Below, piece after piece: positions 10,857 through 23,009 of a DNA stretch of 64,000 bases. The translations under genes were made by a program, and so were the position numbers. The notes beneath the pieces are model-generated. The model was given only the letters and a program-made list of their open reading frames with translations, had not been told where the DNA came from and searched no databases. Location: NCBI RefSeq assembly GCF_001638985.1, contig NW_017265158.1, positions 434,001-498,000 of the forward strand. Direction: 5' to 3'. The stretch is from Phycomyces blakesleeanus NRRL 1555(-). Lineage: Eukaryota > Mucoromycota > Mucoromycetes > Mucorales > Phycomycetaceae. Each line of letters begins with the position of its first letter. Within the stretch, counting starts at the first letter, position 1.

Positions 10857-12157
10857 AAATAAATATACCTTTTAATTTTCTTTTTACGTTCACCGTTTAG
10901 AAAACAATTAATAAGATAGCCTAGAAAGATTAAGTCAATATTTTGACTTTTATAGCTTAAAAACGACTATAGAGATTTTACATATTTTATTTTTCATTTG
11001 CATCTTGATGTATTTGGGCTGTATCTAGCACCTAAGCTACACTTAACTACCGTACCAAGATAAACTAGATAATAATCTTATATTATGATGAATACAGAGG
11101 GTATAACCTTGAAAGAATGTATATTTTCTCATATAACTTTTATTAATAAATAAATTAGCTATGCAATTTTTTCTTGGCTTCATTAAACCGTCTTTTATTC
11201 CCCTTTTTACCTTTAATATAGCCACTTATTCAATTCTTTACTAGGTAGTTCCACAGAGATTTTCTGCCACATATGTAACCAGCCCTTTTAATCGTGTCTT
11301 ATATATTCATTGAGACGTTGTGATAAGTAATAGAAGTATAAATATCCTTAAAAGTATGGAGAGTTTATAGAGGAATGTCAGAAAGCAAGCGTTTTATACT
11401 GTACGTATTTTTTCTGTTATTATTGCTACTCTCAATTGATGAGGTTAATTCGGATTTGTCGATATAAGTAATATGTTATACAGCTTGACCACAAAACAAG
11501 GTACGTAGAAAAAAAATGCAAGCGCTACATACCACATACATAAATTTAATCAGGATTCGATTTCGTGCACGTATAGCATACGTTCTGCATATATTTTTTA
11601 ATTTGTTTTGCCGTATTGTTAATTTTTCTGCTCTCCTGTCTTTTTCTTTCAATATAAATCAAAAGTCTATCATTATTCTTTTGTAAAATTATGGTAACTT
11701 TGGTTTCAGCTAAAAATGCATTAACTATGTTGCTGTCGCTTAATACTTTACCTTACAGACATTGCAATTAATGAAATTATTGAGCACATGTATATTACAG
11801 AAAAGAAAAAGAAAGCGCAAAATAACTAAAAAAACGCCCCCCAAAGTTTAGCTCTTAACTCATACAAATTATTCTAGAGTAGCTTTTTGTTTCTAGCACA
11901 TATAGTTATGTAACAAAAAAAAACTAAAAACAAATAAGGCCAAAAGCTGCTCTCGACTTGCCGGAAATGTGCCTTTTTCTGTGACGCAAGATTCTATTTT
12001 TTTAAAATCAAAAAATAAAAATAAAGCACGACCCATTTGGGTACTTTAACATAAAGTTACTACTAATTCGAAATCATCCTTTGTACTCTCATTATCTTAT
12101 CTTTGTCTGAAGCTGGCAATCTTGAACAATTCACAATATTTCAAAGCCGTTTAATTA
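10857..12157. other. Intergenic, no gene seen
   Basis: AT-rich 1.3-kb spacer. No motif-bearing frame, no structured RNA recognised. It should contain the promoter of the gene at 12158. Confidence 0.5.
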
Positions 12158-14054
12158 ATGACAAATACAGAACACGAAGCATCGTTACTCATGAAAAAGG
12201 CACCTGAAACAACACAAAAAAATTCTATGGTGAATCAATCTGTATTGAGAGCAAATGAATCGATGAGCATCAAAGACCGTGCAGGCTTTGAATTGTTGTG
12301 AGTAATGAGCTAACCTGATAATCCTTTTATTTAAGCGACTGATTATACCAATAATTTAGAAAATTTGTAGAATCGCATGAGGAATGGTCAAATAAAATCA
12401 GTCAAATTAGAGAACGTACAATGTCTACTATGACAAATGGAGATCCAGATTACGTACTTCAAGGTAATAAATGAGATGCTAATAAATCGACTTATGAATA
12501 ATGAATATGTATATATGTATACATGTATTTATGCATATGTTATACAATACCATTTATTTAATAGCCCAGGTGGAGACAGAAACCACTGAAACAATTGAAA
12601 TTGCTAGTAAAAGGTAATAAATCAAATGCACGTATTGGTGAAACGAATAGAAATAATTAAAGATCTGACAAATAGCTTGAAAGAAAAGGCACACATCACA
12701 TTCGACCACATCAACAACTGCTTAAGAGAACATGGGATGACACCGGCAGAAGCCACTCGATTTGTGGATAACTTACAACAAAATCTTGAAAACTCTATTT
12801 CAGCTTTTTCCGCAAACTCTATGAGCCTGATTCGCAAAAGAGTAGAATCTATCTCAAAAAAGAAGAGCGACAATAGCAAATTTGTTGCTTTGAAGCTAAG
12901 CATTTTGGATATGGAAAAATCATTGGATTTTTCAAGGGAGGAATGTATAATATCAATGGAAAAGGCAAACTCAAAAGCTTTATCGTTATTGGAGCCCAAT
13001 TCAATTCGACTACACAATTTGGAAGAATCTGTTATAAAGCATATTACCGAGGCAACAAAAGAAGCCATTATTAAAGAAATAGATACATTATCGGGGGAAC
13101 GCGAAGAGACGGATAAACAAATCAAAGAGAATAGTAAGAACAGTGCAGCAATGGATATACTAGATCACCACATGGAACGATCAAGGGTAATCAAAGAGTT
13201 ACGTTCCAGCATTGAATCGAAAAACATATTCCAAAGTCCAAGTGAAGTAAAGAAGTGGGAGATAGAGATCGGAAAAGTGAGATCAGGGATAGAGGAACAA
13301 CAAAACAATCAAAGAGAAATGGAGAATACAATTGAAGAGTTTCAATCGAAAAATACAATTCAACATGGCTCACAACCTAGAAATTTAAAAAAGTTGGAGG
13401 AGGACCTCCAGGTACTCACAAAAGCTCTTCATTTGGCCGAATTGGAAGTTTTACGAGTAGATGTCAAGGTTGAAAATGATTCTGATGTATCAGACAGCGG
13501 CTTCAATATTCCACAGAAACGATCAAGGACAATATCTTCCAAAGATAATCACACTGTCAAAGAAAGATTGGATCATGTTGAAGACAAACAAAAGGATCTG
13601 TTGTCTTTTCTCAGTGATCATTCTAAGACTTCTCTGGATACGGCATTTCCACACAATCTGGAGAGTACATTTAAACAGTTCAATGAAAAATTGAGGTAAC
13701 AAATATCTGTTTACTTGCCAGTCGATTCCAAATCATTTAATATAATCATGTTATTTCAGTAACCATGAAACGATCCTTGGCTATTTGCTAAACCCTGTGG
13801 AAGCAAATCACCGCTCACCTAAACAAACATTACAAGAGGCTTCTATAGTTCTTAATTCCAATACAACTGGGGATAAAGCTACTCAACCAGTTTCATCAGC
13901 AATGCTAAAAGTCTTGAGAAGAATTGTTGATAAAACGGTAGAAAATGCTAATGATCAAATGTGGTCGAAAGTAAGAAAATTAGAAAAAGAAGTTCTTATG
14001 ATAGACAGAAAGAACGAGGAACAAGGAAAACGAAGAAAAACGGAAAAAAGTTAG
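12158..14054 (+). CDS. Coiled-coil protein, unknown function
   Basis: Five exons in consistent phase: 12158-12297, 12360-12463, 12565-12613, 12676-13695, 13760-14054, giving 535 residues. The start ATG lies in a short exon reading MTNTEHEASLLMKKAPE. The protein is highly charged and helical, with long heptad-rich stretches (about residues 130-400 and 490-530), which predict coiled coils. It ends with a basic GKRRKTEKS that could act as a nuclear signal. No enzymatic motif is visible. I do not recognise a family; a structural or chromatin/kinetochore role is possible but is guesswork. Intron 3 (12614-12675) ends at AAATAG, a weaker acceptor chosen because nearer AGs break the frame. Confidence 0.7.
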
Positions 14055-15514
14055 CAGCACAACACAATATCGATATCCAGCATCCAGCATCCAGCATTCA
14101 GTCTTAACTTTCTTGTATGATAAGCAAATAACCAAAAGGGTCGATTGGAAGTTACTTTTTTCTTTTGTCAATACCTGGTTTATTTTTTTTATGTAAAATG
14201 TAGCTTCAATAAAATAACATAACATAATATAATATAGCATATTGATTTATGTACAAAAAAAAGGAAGATTTTTGATTATTAGTTAATGGTTTTGAGATGA
14301 CCCTTTTTATAAGAGGGAGAGAGAGAGATATCCAAGGACCCGCTTTGTTGTTCTCCAAGAGGTATTGTATTATATTAAATTATATCTTATCTTGGTGTAT
14401 ATGTATGACATACAAAACCCCTCTTTGTTCACTTGATCTTTCAACATGTTCCTCTACTTGCTTTTTGTTTATTTGGAACTGGACGACATTCCAACCACAG
14501 TAATCTAGTTATGGTATCCGTCTGCACACACTTGCAAATTTACCCCACCATTTACAACCACACAGCGTCATATTTATCCAAGCCAGTCTCCTTAAATCTC
14601 TTTATCTTAAGCTTGCCAAATAAAGAAATTAAGAAGGGATAAAAGGTAAAAGGCAAGGGTACAATGTATTAAATGTTAAATGTTAGAAGTAAACTTTGTA
14701 GATCTCATTTTAATCAAGATGTCTACGAAGCAAATAATTGAAAGCCTACATAAAGAGAGAAAAGAACAATTACTTAAATAGCAACAACTGAGGAGTAACA
14801 AAAAAATCAACAATAAATAATTAACCTCAACTGCTGGTCAACCATTAACCATTGCAGTATCTAACCTTAATTGATTCCTCAACCAAAAACAAAATAAAAT
14901 ACAATAAAAGCATTGATATGTACAATTTCATATTTTATGGCATCAACAAAGATCATACTTATTTTGCTTGTTCACCAAATTCAAGAATATCACCTTTTTA
15001 AGCTCGGATTGTTCATTCAAAGCCATATTCATGAAACCAAAACGTGGTGGGACAAGAATAAAGGGAGGTATTCTTGCTTGGCAACAACCCCCCCAAAAAA
15101 AGGTATCCTCTTTACTGACTCAAACCCAAGAGAGGGTAATTAGAGGAGTGAAAGGCTATAGGTTAAAGTCTTGTTAATCTATTGAAAATGTAAAATTCGA
15201 CAAGACCAAGAGATCGTACCATGCAAAATTTTTAAAACAAAAATATTTAAGCAATCTCTTACATCAATTTCTTTTTGGTTGTTTCTGGCTCGTTTGAAAT
15301 GCAGTCCAGGCCTTGTGACCAAAGTGATTTTTTTTGCTATTTTCATAGTCATATGCCAGCAGATATGCTGTCATGCACTTCCCCCTCACCTCCCCTCTCC
15401 TTTCACTTTTACCATATCTCTCTCTCTCTCTTTCTTTCTTTATCGCTTTTTCTCCACCTCTTTTCGACCTTATTGTCTTCATCGTTCCTTGCAAATTAAA
15501 TATTTTATAACTCA
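14055..15514. other. Intergenic, no gene seen
   Basis: Spacer between the coiled-coil gene and ATG11. A pyrimidine-rich tract near 15380-15480 (tctctctctttctttcttt and CT-rich flanks) directly precedes the ATG11 start and resembles fungal core-promoter CT tracts. No supported gene. Confidence 0.5.
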
Positions 15515-18500
15515 ATGAAGCTCTATCGGGCTGAAACTGGCCAACAAGTTGACTGGCCTTCACCACCTACACCTATTGTCACGCAAGTTGAAGATTCTCA
15601 AACGCAATCAGTGTACTGATGATCTCTACAGTTTAGAGAATCTCAAACAGCAATTAGAGAAATGCACCGGCATACCAATCGAAAGTCAGATCCTCATGAC
15701 CAGTTTTGGCACTCAAGTTAAAGAGGCTTTGGTCAAGGATGTCTTGGAAGCTACGGACAAGGCAGGTAGCCCTAGTCTTAATCGGAGTATTCTTGTTCTT
15801 ATACAATTCTATTTTATGTATTCACAGAATGAATACATTATATTCTGTTATGATAGACAATACCTTGGTGCTTCACCAGAAGATATAGAGCAGCTTTTAG
15901 AAAGTGAGATGCCGCAGTTTGAACCTATCATACCTATATTTGAAGGTAAAGAAGATGAAATTTATTATAATATATAAAATAAAAATAAAACAAAAACTAA
16001 ACACACGGAACAAAATAGCCTCAAACGCTCTTCAAACAATGTTACGGTCCGTTCAGAAACCTACTCTAAGTCAAGGATGTGAATCATACTTGGCTCTCTT
16101 TGCAAAGTTTGATGCTTACAGTCAGGCAAGTCTCATAGCTTGCTTTGTCCCATCTCATACATGTGAATAGGCCCTCGCTTCTGCAACAGTAAAACATACC
16201 AATATGGCAAAAACCATTGTCGAAGACCAGAAATCTCAGAGAATGGCTCTCAATGTGGCTGTCACTAATCTTGAATCACACAACAAGCTTGTCTACCAAG
16301 GCGCCCAAGCATTTTGCTCTCATGCTGAAAAAGAACTTAGGCGTCAGTCGGGTCTCTTGGAGACCACCGATGTTGATATCAGCCTGCTGCGGGCTATTCA
16401 AATACATCCTTTCTTTATTGAAGGCATTGAAACAGCTACCCCAAAAAGTCGATTGATTGATTTTGTGGATGAGCAGCGAATTCAAGACGCACGTCATAAT
16501 ACCCGTACTGTCTGTGATCATCTTACTCAGGAAATCCGTGAACTGCGTGCTTTAGCAACAGACTTGAAACATTATGAAAATGACCTTCAATACCAAATAG
16601 CTAAAGATATTGACCTTCAGACTCTCGACTCCACTCTAAGTGATACTCATGCCATGCAGAACAAATCCCAGTTTATCAGAGACAAGATAAAACGGGACCT
16701 TGGGAGAATATACAGTAAGATCGCTGACCTCATGGGAATTCCCATCGAAACGCTTTCTGTCCAACCTCTCCGTTTACCTCCAGGACCCAGTACTGTCCCA
16801 ACACACGCCAAAAAAACATTTGAAGCGTTTAAACATCTTGCTGAGATACATGTTACTGATTATCTTCCGAAGCTACATGACTATGAGCACACTATCCGCG
16901 AAAAAGTGACCGACCTTGTACGTATTAAGCGACAGGCCATCCAAGCCTTTCTGACGAATATCAATATTGTATCACAACTTCAAAGCGAGATTGCTGCTGT
17001 CACTCCTAGACTTGAGCTCGCAGAAAATGAGCTGGCAGAATTTAAACAAAACTCTAGAAAAAATGACCTTGAGACGGCTAGAAATGTCTTATTTGCTTAT
17101 GTGAGTCTCAACAAGCGATGAGTAAAATACAAAAACTCTAGTCTAATCTACATTTATGTTATTGTAGGGTGCTCTGATGATTGAAGCTGTACGACGGAAT
17201 GAGTACACAACTGTGAGTTTAATACCGAGGATAATTAGTATATGTTTCTGTGTGCGTGTGTGTATGTGTATGTATGGCTAATCACTTTTATAGCTTCTTG
17301 CTGAGTATGCCAATTCAATGACATCTGTGCTGGCCAATTACCGGAATCAAGAAGAAGATCGGCGAGAAAAGTTTCGACGAGAGATTAGCACCTCTTTACC
17401 TTTCCAAATCAAAAGTAAAGAGTTATTATAAAATTAGAGTAATTTATAAATAACAATATACTAATTTCAATTTAATTAGGTTTATCTGATTCTGCTACTC
17501 AATGCGAGATACCAATCATTCATCTACAAAATAGTAAACCCACAGTTACTCAAAAGGATATCATTGGTAAGAAGCCCATGTAAATACAAGGAAGCCCAAA
17601 TATTCACCAGTTTTGATTTACAGCATTTATCACACAACTTGGTCATGGCTATGCCTCTACTTCAAAAGAAAAAAAACGCAAAACAGGTACTCTGTTGAGC
17701 ATACTACAACGTACATCAGGATCTGTATTATTTGATAGTACCGGTTCAGGAATACAGTAAGAATTCCTATATATATATATATAATCAATAGCACTATAAC
17801 TTTGCTTCTATTAGAAGTACTTCTCGTCGTACGATTCAACGAGACGTTCAAGGTGAACGCTTGATCAAGCTACTCAATACAATGAATAAACAACTAGAAG
17901 GACTCAAGCCGGAACTGCTTAAATCCATTGAGTCTACTTGTGCGTATTATATGAAACGCTCTATTATACCATCTACTAATTTATTTTATTTAGTTTTTGA
18001 GAATAATTCTTGGAATAATCGGGTATCTCCTTTTTTTGGATCAGGCTCAATTGTTGCATCAAACGCAACCGAAGCTATGCTCCAACAAAAAGCAAAGGCG
18101 TTAACTACAGCTGAAGACCAAATAAAGGTTTTTTTATTACTACAATTAATGATAACAAAAAGGCTAATATTTTTTTCAGACTTATGAAACAAGGATTCAG
18201 TCGCTAGAACGAGCCCTTCAACAGAGTTTTAAAGCCACCACAATATCTCCCGATATAAGTAAACAGATCAATATCGATATTGTTAGTTTACGATCGGGTA
18301 GCTCTTCATCATCCACTTACTCAGTCATAGAAGAAGAGCCACAAATACCAACACAAAACTCTTCTGACGAACTTTTACAAAAATTGGCGGAGGCTGAACA
18401 GCGAATTGAAACCCTTCAGCAACAAAATGATGTTCTTCAAAAGAAAATTGACACACTTGAAGATAGAGTAGACATTAAAGACAAAGAGCTCTCAAAATTG

Positions 18501-20815
18501 GAACAAACCATCGAATCAGAAAGAAAAGAGGTAAGTAATAGAAACTATACACAAAAGGTAACTTACAAAAGTCTTATCAGTGGGACCAAGAAAGAAAACA
18601 CGATGCACATGATCGTGAAGACATGCGGCTCCAAATTCAAGAACTTGAGCAGTTATTGGATGAAGAAAGACAGGCATATGAAGACAACCGAAAAAGTGTA
18701 AGCTTGGCATGTAATCAAAATGAACTATCGGAAATTGATTCAAAAGTATATTTAGTTGCTTAATGAGGCCAATATCAAAGACAATCTTGCCGATATTCGT
18801 GTTGCTGATGTAGAAGAAGATTGGAAGGCTAAGGTAAGTATCAAAAGGAGCCCAATAATACACACATAATACTTCGGCGCTAACAAAAAACAATTAGATG
18901 AAAGAGTTAAATGTCAAGCTCGATCAGTACAAACAAGACGTGGAGTTAGTTACAAAAGATCGCGATGATAAGATTACCGAAATGGCTATTCGAGAAGAAG
19001 AGTTAAATACTATATGCTCTCAATGGAACAAAGAGCGTGGTCGGCTAGAGGGGCAAATTGAGCAGCTTAGAGACCGCTCAAATATCATGAACCAGAAGAA
19101 CAATGAGCTTTCCAATGAGAATATTAGACTTAAGGAGGAATTATTGTCTATAGAGACTACCCTTTCCAGCTTTCAAGAAAAGACTGAAATTGAAAAGCGA
19201 GAAGCCGAAGGTCGACTACGGCAGTTAACACTTGAGATGGGAGATAGTGAACAAGCTAGAGATGAAATTAAACAAAGGTTGGCCCAAGCACGGGAGATGG
19301 TCGCAAGAGCTGAGAGTGATTGGATGGAAAAAAACGAAGCTTTAGAAAGAGTAAGTTCATTTACTTTACCTTTTACGAACACAGTTAACATGGACAATTT
19401 ATCTAGATGATAGCCCAGCAGACAGTTATAAAAACCTCAGTTACAGAGCTCCTGACTCGCTATTCTGGAAGTATGGGGCCAGGTGTAGAAGAGAGCGATA
19501 CTATTGTTTTATTAGACTTATTTAAGCAGCACCTCGAAGTTTATACCAATAAATCTAATCAAGCACGCGAGGTATTTACATGTGGGCATGTTCAGTCCAA
19601 CACAAATACTCACATCCTGCTTGACGTTTATTATTACACTGCTTTTTAGAATCTTTCCGCCTTGGAACAAGAGTATATGAATATAACACGCACAATTGAA
19701 GCAATGAATGAAGAACGCTCGGAATGGCATAACATTATGAGTTTAATGGCAGAAAAGTTAGAAGAGTTCCGCAAAGATGTCTTTTATGAAATGACACATC
19801 AACTGCAGCTACCCGTGGACGAAAATGAAGCAGGACTTATGACAAGACGACTCCAGGCGACACAATCAAGTGATCAGATGGCAGCATGGAACGAAATAAT
19901 GCAAGTTGTGAATGGCATCGATAATCATAAGTTTGTCAATCGTATTCGTAAGAAGGTCAAAGATGCCCACGAGCTAACTCGTCGATGGCAAAAGGAGTAC
20001 AAGGAACTCAAAGGTAAGCCGAAATAAAGTAAAGTTCTTGTATCGTATTAACAAGTCAAGAAAATTATAGAAAAATATACAAAAGTGGCCAGCAGTGCAT
20101 ATGAAAAGATTGCATTTAGAAAGTAAGTAAAGCAAATAGATCTTGATCGGTTTCTTATAAGAATTGCTTGTATTTTTATTTTCATAGTTTCAAAGTCGGG
20201 GATCTAGCTCTGTTCTTGCCTACACGAAACTCTACCGGAAAACCGTGGGCAGCCTTTAATGTGAACGCTCCTCATTATTTCCTCAAGCCGTCTGATAGTG
20301 TACAGCAACTAATGGCCACACGAGAATGGATTGTAGCCAGAATAACATCTATTACCGAGTGCTCTGTAGATCCAAAAGACCCTTCTACAAATCCGTTTGG
20401 ACTTGCCCATGGTCTTAAATTCTATCAGATTGAAGTAGAGCATTGGAGGTCTCATCATAAGAGCAGCAAGGCACCAAAGAACCGGCATCACGACAAGCAC
20501 ACCAAAGATACAGACCTATCTACATCTGAAACACTTTCACGCCGATATGGAACACTTTCCCAATCCTCAAACCCACAGGATATAGGACTTGCTAGTCTCT
20601 CACTAGACAATTCCCAAATCAACACAAATCTGTCATCGTCAATGAACCTTACTATCCCTAGCCGTCCGACACGCCCAGTATTTCCTGTCTCGCATTCATC
20701 ATCCAACATCGTTCATAGCTATGCTCATCAAAACTCACCTCTACTAGCATCAAATGTCCGTCGATGGAGTGGAGGAAATATAATCCCACCCCTTTCCGAT
20801 CATGACTCTACATAA
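15515..20815 (+). CDS. ATG11: Autophagy scaffold protein Atg11 (FIP200/RB1CC1 homologue)
   Basis: Scaffold for selective autophagy that links cargo receptors to the Atg1 kinase complex. I trace 19 exons: 15515-15547, 15588-15761, 15828-15945, 16019-16125, 16171-17100, 17168-17212, 17294-17414, 17480-17566, 17624-17756, 17815-17939, 17994-18127, 18180-18530, 18581-18697, 18756-18833, 18898-19350, 19407-19571, 19650-20013, 20071-20122, 20188-20815. All phases agree and give 1404 residues. The N-terminus has the ubiquitin-like MKLYRAETGQQ and YSLENLKQQLEKCTGIP. The centre and C-terminal half are coiled coil. The C-terminus has the Claw-type signature FRNFKVGDLALFLPTR followed by AAFNVNAPHYFL. 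Introns 2 and 4 use GC donors (AAG/GCAGGT; CAG/GCAAGT). Intron 1 (40 nt) is tentative, and intron 2 is in frame and could be retained. Confidence 0.88.
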
Positions 20816-21558
20816 GTTTAATTTTCTTCATTCCATTTCCTTTACACTCTCATACGTATTCTTTCTTTCATACTAGTTTTATCGAAACACCTCTTCTTGG
20901 ACTACACTGCATAATAATCGAAGAGTAAAAATTGTCTAAACAAGCTTATCATCTTTTCATCCTTCTCGATATAAGCATATGATGTCTATTTGTATTCTTG
21001 TTTGTTTGTTAATAATAAAAGTATCACTGCTATACAACCATCCTTGTTAATAGCATATGCTCTTTGTAGGAATAAAGGTAAATAAAAGGCATTATTGGTC
21101 CAAAGTACTGAATATGTCTTATTGTGTTAGGCTTGCTTGGCTAAAAATGAGATATCCAATTTATTTCCTCAGTATGAGTTGTTGTCATTAAAGTGTGACG
21201 CAATATTGTTTGACATCTTACTATTTATTCGCCTTCTTACGCGTATCATTTCTTTCTCTTTCTCTCAATTATATTCCCAAAGTTTGGAAGCAGCAACTGG
21301 TAAGTAATCCCCATCCCCTCTTTTTTGCAAGGCACAAAAGAAAATATTAATGAATATTTTGTATCTTTAGGAGCCAGATAGAGTTATTCCATGCTGGCAG
21401 AAAGATCACGATTTGTGGTCCGGTAGAATCAAAATGTCGTCTCCCTAGAATTAGTGTCCAGACTGCCCAGGCTGTCCTGCCAGGTTGTCCGTAAGGTCTG
21501 CCAAGGAAAATCATGTCTGTTGTCCTCTCCTCAATCCCCGATCTGATAGACCAGTCTT
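20816..21558. other. Intergenic, no gene seen
   Basis: 3' flank of ATG11 running into a relic-like region. No motif-bearing frame recognised. Confidence 0.5.
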
Positions 21559-22203
21559 TTGGCTCACAAAGATCAATCTTCACTGCAGAGTAATGGTATT
21601 ATATCAATGCTTATTTTGAAAAAAAGACTTGCAATTAAACGACGTGTACCTGACGATGATATTTGCAATACAATCAGGATTGTACAGAATACATCAAACC
21701 TCTCAGCTGATTATGAATGTGCTGTTGAATATATAAAGTTGAAGTGGGAGTACAGCAAGTCAGGCAAACTCAAAGCAACAACTTATAAGATCATAAAGCA
21801 TATTCTCAAGACAATAGACAGTTACAGTCATCCACTGCATCATAATTAAAAGAAGACTATCCGAAAAAATTAGTCTATGCGCTTAATTTGTCCTTATATA
21901 CTTGCGTTTCTCTTCCCACCTAAAGGCATAGTTCATATTGTCACTGCCGAATGTGAGAATTCATACTTTACTGAAATCAAGAAGGGAAAATGCCCCCATC
22001 CAAAGCCGGTACACGGGTTTAGGATGGATATAAGGCTTGTAGTAGAAGTAGAAGAAGAGATTGATGTTGCTGTTGGCAAATGAGCCAAGAAGAATGGCGA
22101 CAACAAATCAACCAATGACAATGCAAAGCTGCTTCGAGAGTGCAAATATACTATTGATGGATTAGTTAACAATCTGCAAAGCACAAATGATGAAGCCATG
22201 TAG
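21559..22203 (+). pseudogene. Broken ORF, possible relic of an expanded fungal family
   Basis: Successive coding-like segments on the plus strand are interrupted by stops at 21847 (TAA), 22081 (TGA) and 22201 (TAG). Segment 1 is helical (ICNTIRIVQNTSNLSADYEC). Segment 2 carries KGKCPHPKPVHGFRMDIRL and runs into an acidic VEVEEEIDVAVGK, then continues after the stop with KLLRECKYTIDGLVNN. The composition and continuing frame after the TGA suggest a once-intact protein. I have an impression of similarity to uncharacterised multicopy proteins of Mucoromycota, but cannot verify it. No catalytic motif is recognised. Confidence 0.4.
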
Positions 22204-23009
22204 TACATGACTAAAATAACTGGCCAATCTCAAGTGACATACTTAGAATATCTTAACTGTTTGAATCCATACATAAATGCTTCATTTGTTTGACTTTGGG
22301 CTAAGAATATATCGAGGCAGTAAAGAAAAAATCTTGCTCCGTAAAGTGATATATAGCCAATTGAGATAAGTAGTTGTATTGTATTTTCGATAAGGACCAT
22401 AGAAAATGGAAGCGTAGTCTTAGTTATTGACAGATAGAGCTGACCAAATGAGGATTGTGTGATTGGTATCAAAGCCTATACAAAGACGCCGTATAGCAAA
22501 AGCTCACCAGGAAAACGCAGCAAACATCAACCAAGTCAGCCTTTCCTTTCTAAAACAAAATATAGGAGCCCACACTCCAGAGTAGACAATCCCCCGCGTT
22601 CATGAATACTCTTCACTATCCGCAAATTAAAAGGTCTTTTTCGACAGCATTGCTGGCGCTGGTCGTAGCCCTTGATGTTAAGTATGATTTAAAGTGTAAA
22701 AAAAAAGTGTACATATTTTCTTGCGACAATTAGGCGCAATCTTCCCGCCAATTTTAGTTAGCTAGTTCCGACAATATGTTTTTCAACCAAAGTGACAAAA
22801 AAAACAATTTAAACTCATGGCATTTATTTTTGTGTTTCCGCCATTTATTTTTTAGAGGACGCCAATTTCCATAGGTTTGACTGTAATTTGTTCCCATTTT
22901 GAGTAACACATCTTGCTGCAGTATTTCTTGTTACTGTCACTTCTTTTCTACATATTTTTTTGGCTATCTTCTTCCTTTCTTTACCTATTGACACGCCTAT
23001 AGAATAGCC
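22204..23009. other. Intergenic; upstream of the Bud4-like gene
   Basis: No supported gene. Sequence just before 23010 is pyrimidine-rich (near 22930-22990), consistent with a fungal promoter. The first 300 bases may still belong to the relic on their left. Confidence 0.45.
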
